From contig NZ_CP012154.1 in assembly GCF_001187785.1 (NCBI RefSeq), positions 490,501 to 554,500 on the forward strand: 64,000 nucleotides of DNA. Direction: 5' to 3'. A program made the position numbers and the translations under genes. The stretch comes from Wenzhouxiangella marina (lineage in GTDB: Bacteria; Pseudomonadota; Gammaproteobacteria; Xanthomonadales; Wenzhouxiangellaceae). This document shows, one piece after another, positions 62,071 to 64,000 of the stretch (positions within the stretch are counted from its first letter, which is position 1; every line of letters starts with the position of its first letter). The notes under the pieces are model-generated. The model was not told where the DNA came from. It made no database searches and saw only the letters and a program-made list of their open reading frames with translations.

Positions 62071-64000
62071 TCAACCCTCCAATTTCCCCAACTTCTCGAT
62101 CTGCCCACTCAACTCCGCCACCTTGCTCCGGTGCTCGGCCAGGCGCGCACGCTCCTTCTCGACCACGTCCGCTGGCGCATTGGCCACGAAGCGTTCGTTG
62201 GCCAGCTTCTTCTCGGTGCCCGTCAGGCCCTTCTGCTCGCGTTCGAGCTGCTTGTTCAGGCGGGCCAGCTCTTCGGCGATGTCGACCAGGCCGGCCAGGG
62301 GGATCAGCAGGCGCATGCCGCCGGCCAGGGCCACGGCACAGTCGGCGCTGTCGCGATCGTCGCCGACCACCTCGATGCGTTCCAGGCGAGCCAGGCGCTT
62401 GATCAGGTCCTCGAAGCGGCCGAGGCGCTCGCGGTCCTCCTCGCTGGCCTGCTGGATCAGCAGGGGCATCGGCTTGCCCGGGGCCAGGTTGAGTTCCGTT
62501 CTGGCCGAGCGGATGGCGCTGATCACGCCCTTCAGCCATTCCGTGTCGGCTTCCGCCGCCGGGTCGGGTTCGCCCGCCTCGGGCCAGGCCGTGTTGATCA
62601 GGAACTCGCCGTCCACGCCCGCAGGCACCTTCACCCTCTGCCAGATTTCCTCCGTGACGAAGGGAATGAAGGGGTGCAACAGGCGCAGCGTCGTTTCCAG
62701 CACCGTGGCCAGCGTATGACGCGTGGCCTGGGCGGCGGCGGGGTTGGCGGCCTCGGCTTCCTCGAACAGGGCCGGCTTGGACAGTTCCAGGTACCAGTCG
62801 CAGAAGTCGTTCCAGACGAACTCGTACATGGCCTTGGCGGCCAGGTCGAAGCGGTAGTCGGCCAGGGCCTGGTCGACGATGGCGATGGTGCGGTCCAGGC
62901 GCGAGCGGATCCAGCGCGAGGGCGCGTCGAGGGCCCCGGCTGCGGGTGCCTCCAGGGCGTCCTCGCCCACGTTCATCAGGGTGAAGCGGGTGGCGTTCCA
63001 GAGCTTGTTCAGGAAGTTCCGGTAGCCCTCGCAGCGGCCGAGGTCGAACTTGATGTCGCGACCGTGGCCGGCCAGGGCGGCGAAGGTGAAGCGGAGCGCA
63101 TCGGCCCCGAAGGCAGGGATGCCGTCGGGGAATTCCTCGCGCGTGTGCTTCTCGATCTGCGCCTTCATCTGCGGCTGCATGAGGCCACGGGTGCGCTTCT
63201 CGACCAGGCTGTCGAGGTCGATGCCGTCGATCAGGTCGATCGGATCGAGCACGTTGCCCTTGGATTTGGACATCTTCTGGCCGTCGCGGTCGCGGATCAG
63301 GCCGGTGATATAGACCTGCTCGAAGGGCACCTTGCCGGTGAAGTGGCCGGTCATCATGACCATGCGCGCGACCCAGAAGAAGATGATGTCGAAGCCGGTG
63401 ATCAGCACCGAACTCGGCAGGTAGCGGTCGAAGCCTTCGCGGGCCATGCGCTCCGGATCCGGCCAGCCGAGGGTCGAGTGCGCCCAGAGGGCCGAGGAGA
63501 ACCAGGTCTCGAGGACGTCGTCGTCCTGGCGAAGCGCCACGTCGCTGCTCAGAGCGTGCTTTTCGCGAACCTCGTTCTCCGAGCGGCCGACGTAGATCGT
63601 TCCGTTCTCGTCGTACCAGGCCGGAATCCGATGGCCCCACCAGAGCTGGCGCGAGATGCACCAGTCCTGCAGGTTCTCCATCCAGTGGCGGTAGGTGTTG
63701 ATCCAGTTCGGCGGAACGAACTCGATCCTGCCGGACTCGAAGGCGTCGAGACCGAGCTTGCCCAGCTCGTCCATCTTCACGAACCACTGGTCGGTCAGGT
63801 AGGGCTCGATGATCTGGCCCGAGCGGTCGCCGCGCGGCACGACCATGGCGTGCGGCTTTTCCTCGACCAGCAGGCCGGAGGCCTTCAGGTCCTCGAGGAT
63901 GCGCGCTCTCGCCTCGAAACGATCCAGGCCACGGTAGCTGGCCGGTGCGTTGCCGTTGATCTTCGCCTCGGGGGTGAAGACATTGATCGGCTCGAAGCCG
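62071..64000 (-). CDS. valS: Valyl-tRNA synthetase (5' part beyond the window)
   Basis: Charges tRNA-Val. About 643 C-terminal residues are present; the gene continues past the right edge, so the N-terminal catalytic start (HIGH motif) is not visible. The frame is open to base 64000 with typical sequence ([20 protein letters not shown], then [20 protein letters not shown]). The ATP-binding [12 protein letters not shown] motif is clear. The anticodon-binding domain and the Val-specific C-terminal coiled coil ([18 protein letters not shown]...[17 protein letters not shown]) close the protein. Confidence 0.96.
   Translation of the reverse strand, partial: GFEPINVFTPEAKINGNAPASYRGLDRFEARARILEDLKASGLLVEEKPHAMVVPRGDRSGQIIEPYLTDQWFVKMDELGKLGLDAFESGRIEFVPPNWINTYRHWMENLQDWCISRQLWWGHRIPAWYDENGTIYVGRSENEVREKHALSSDVALRQDDDVLETWFSSALWAHSTLGWPDPERMAREGFDRYLPSSVLITGFDIIFFWVARMVMMTGHFTGKVPFEQVYITGLIRDRDGQKMSKSKGNVLDPIDLIDGIDLDSLVEKRTRGLMQPQMKAQIEKHTREEFPDGIPAFGADALRFTFAALAGHGRDIKFDLGRCEGYRNFLNKLWNATRFTLMNVGEDALEAPAAGALDAPSRWIRSRLDRTIAIVDQALADYRFDLAAKAMYEFVWNDFCDWYLELSKPALFEEAEAANPAAAQATRHTLATVLETTLRLLHPFIPFVTEEIWQRVKVPAGVDGEFLINTAWPEAGEPDPAAEADTEWLKGVISAIRSARTELNLAPGKPMPLLIQQASEEDRERLGRFEDLIKRLARLERIEVVGDDRDSADCAVALAGGMRLLIPLAGLVDIAEELARLNKQLEREQKGLTGTEKKLANERFVANAPADVVEKERARLAEHRSKVAELSGQIEKLGKLEG

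Overview
The window is a GC-rich, densely packed bacterial chromosome segment. Many adjacent genes overlap by 4 bases (ATGA). Gene content and order indicate a gammaproteobacterium: rpsB-tsf-pyrH-frr-uppS-cdsA-rseP-bamA-skp-lpxD-fabZ-lpxA-lpxB-rnhB in one block, an arsC-like/wrbA/DUF2069 cluster, and a holD-like gene next to rimI. Two secreted-protein traits (a C-terminal FRDRFE-type tail and a tandem WFDPxxxGEG repeat domain) point towards Lysobacterales/Wenzhouxiangellaceae-like bacteria. That placement is inference. There is no phage, plasmid, CRISPR array, rRNA or tRNA in the window.

Layout. (1) 1-15.4 kb: enolase with a translationally overlapping TPR-methyltransferase; a large secreted protein of unknown function; a Fur-box-preceded ferric-iron ABC transporter with binding lipoprotein and permease but no ATPase; gcvT; a short asparaginase; a 915-residue exported protein of unknown function; the arsC-like/wrbA/DUF2069 operon; and a yihY-tlpA-acyP operon. 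(2) 15.4-17.8 kb: a secreted lipase and an exported partner protein behind a promoter that carries an 18-bp palindrome. (3) 18-31.8 kb: the large envelope and translation block on the minus strand. It lacks dxr, and rpsB carries a long charged tail. (4) 31.9-39.1 kb: trhO-mscS, proS, a DUF4124 protein, and pssA-holD-rimI-nitrilase. (5) 39.3-49.8 kb: an RND efflux operon with one adaptor and two pump subunits, then two CPA2 antiporters, separated by a 30-bp perfect inverted repeat. (6) 50-61.9 kb: accessory genes. These are an M14 carboxypeptidase with duplicated C-terminal domains, a cytochrome b/cytochrome c' pair, a 333-bp MITE-like element with 34-bp terminal inverted repeats, a second lipase, a lipoprotein fused to an internal pilin-like segment, an SGNH esterase, a quinone reductase, a serine hydrolase and a small unknown protein. 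(7) 62 kb to the end: valS, truncated by the window edge.

The most interesting items are the lipoprotein-pilin fusion (56162-58315), the MITE-like element (54813-55145), the absence of dxr from its usual slot, the EF-hand-like loop inside BamA, the RpsB tail, the operator-like palindrome at the lipase promoter, and the dispersed CACGAAGG palindromic repeats at both ends of the window.
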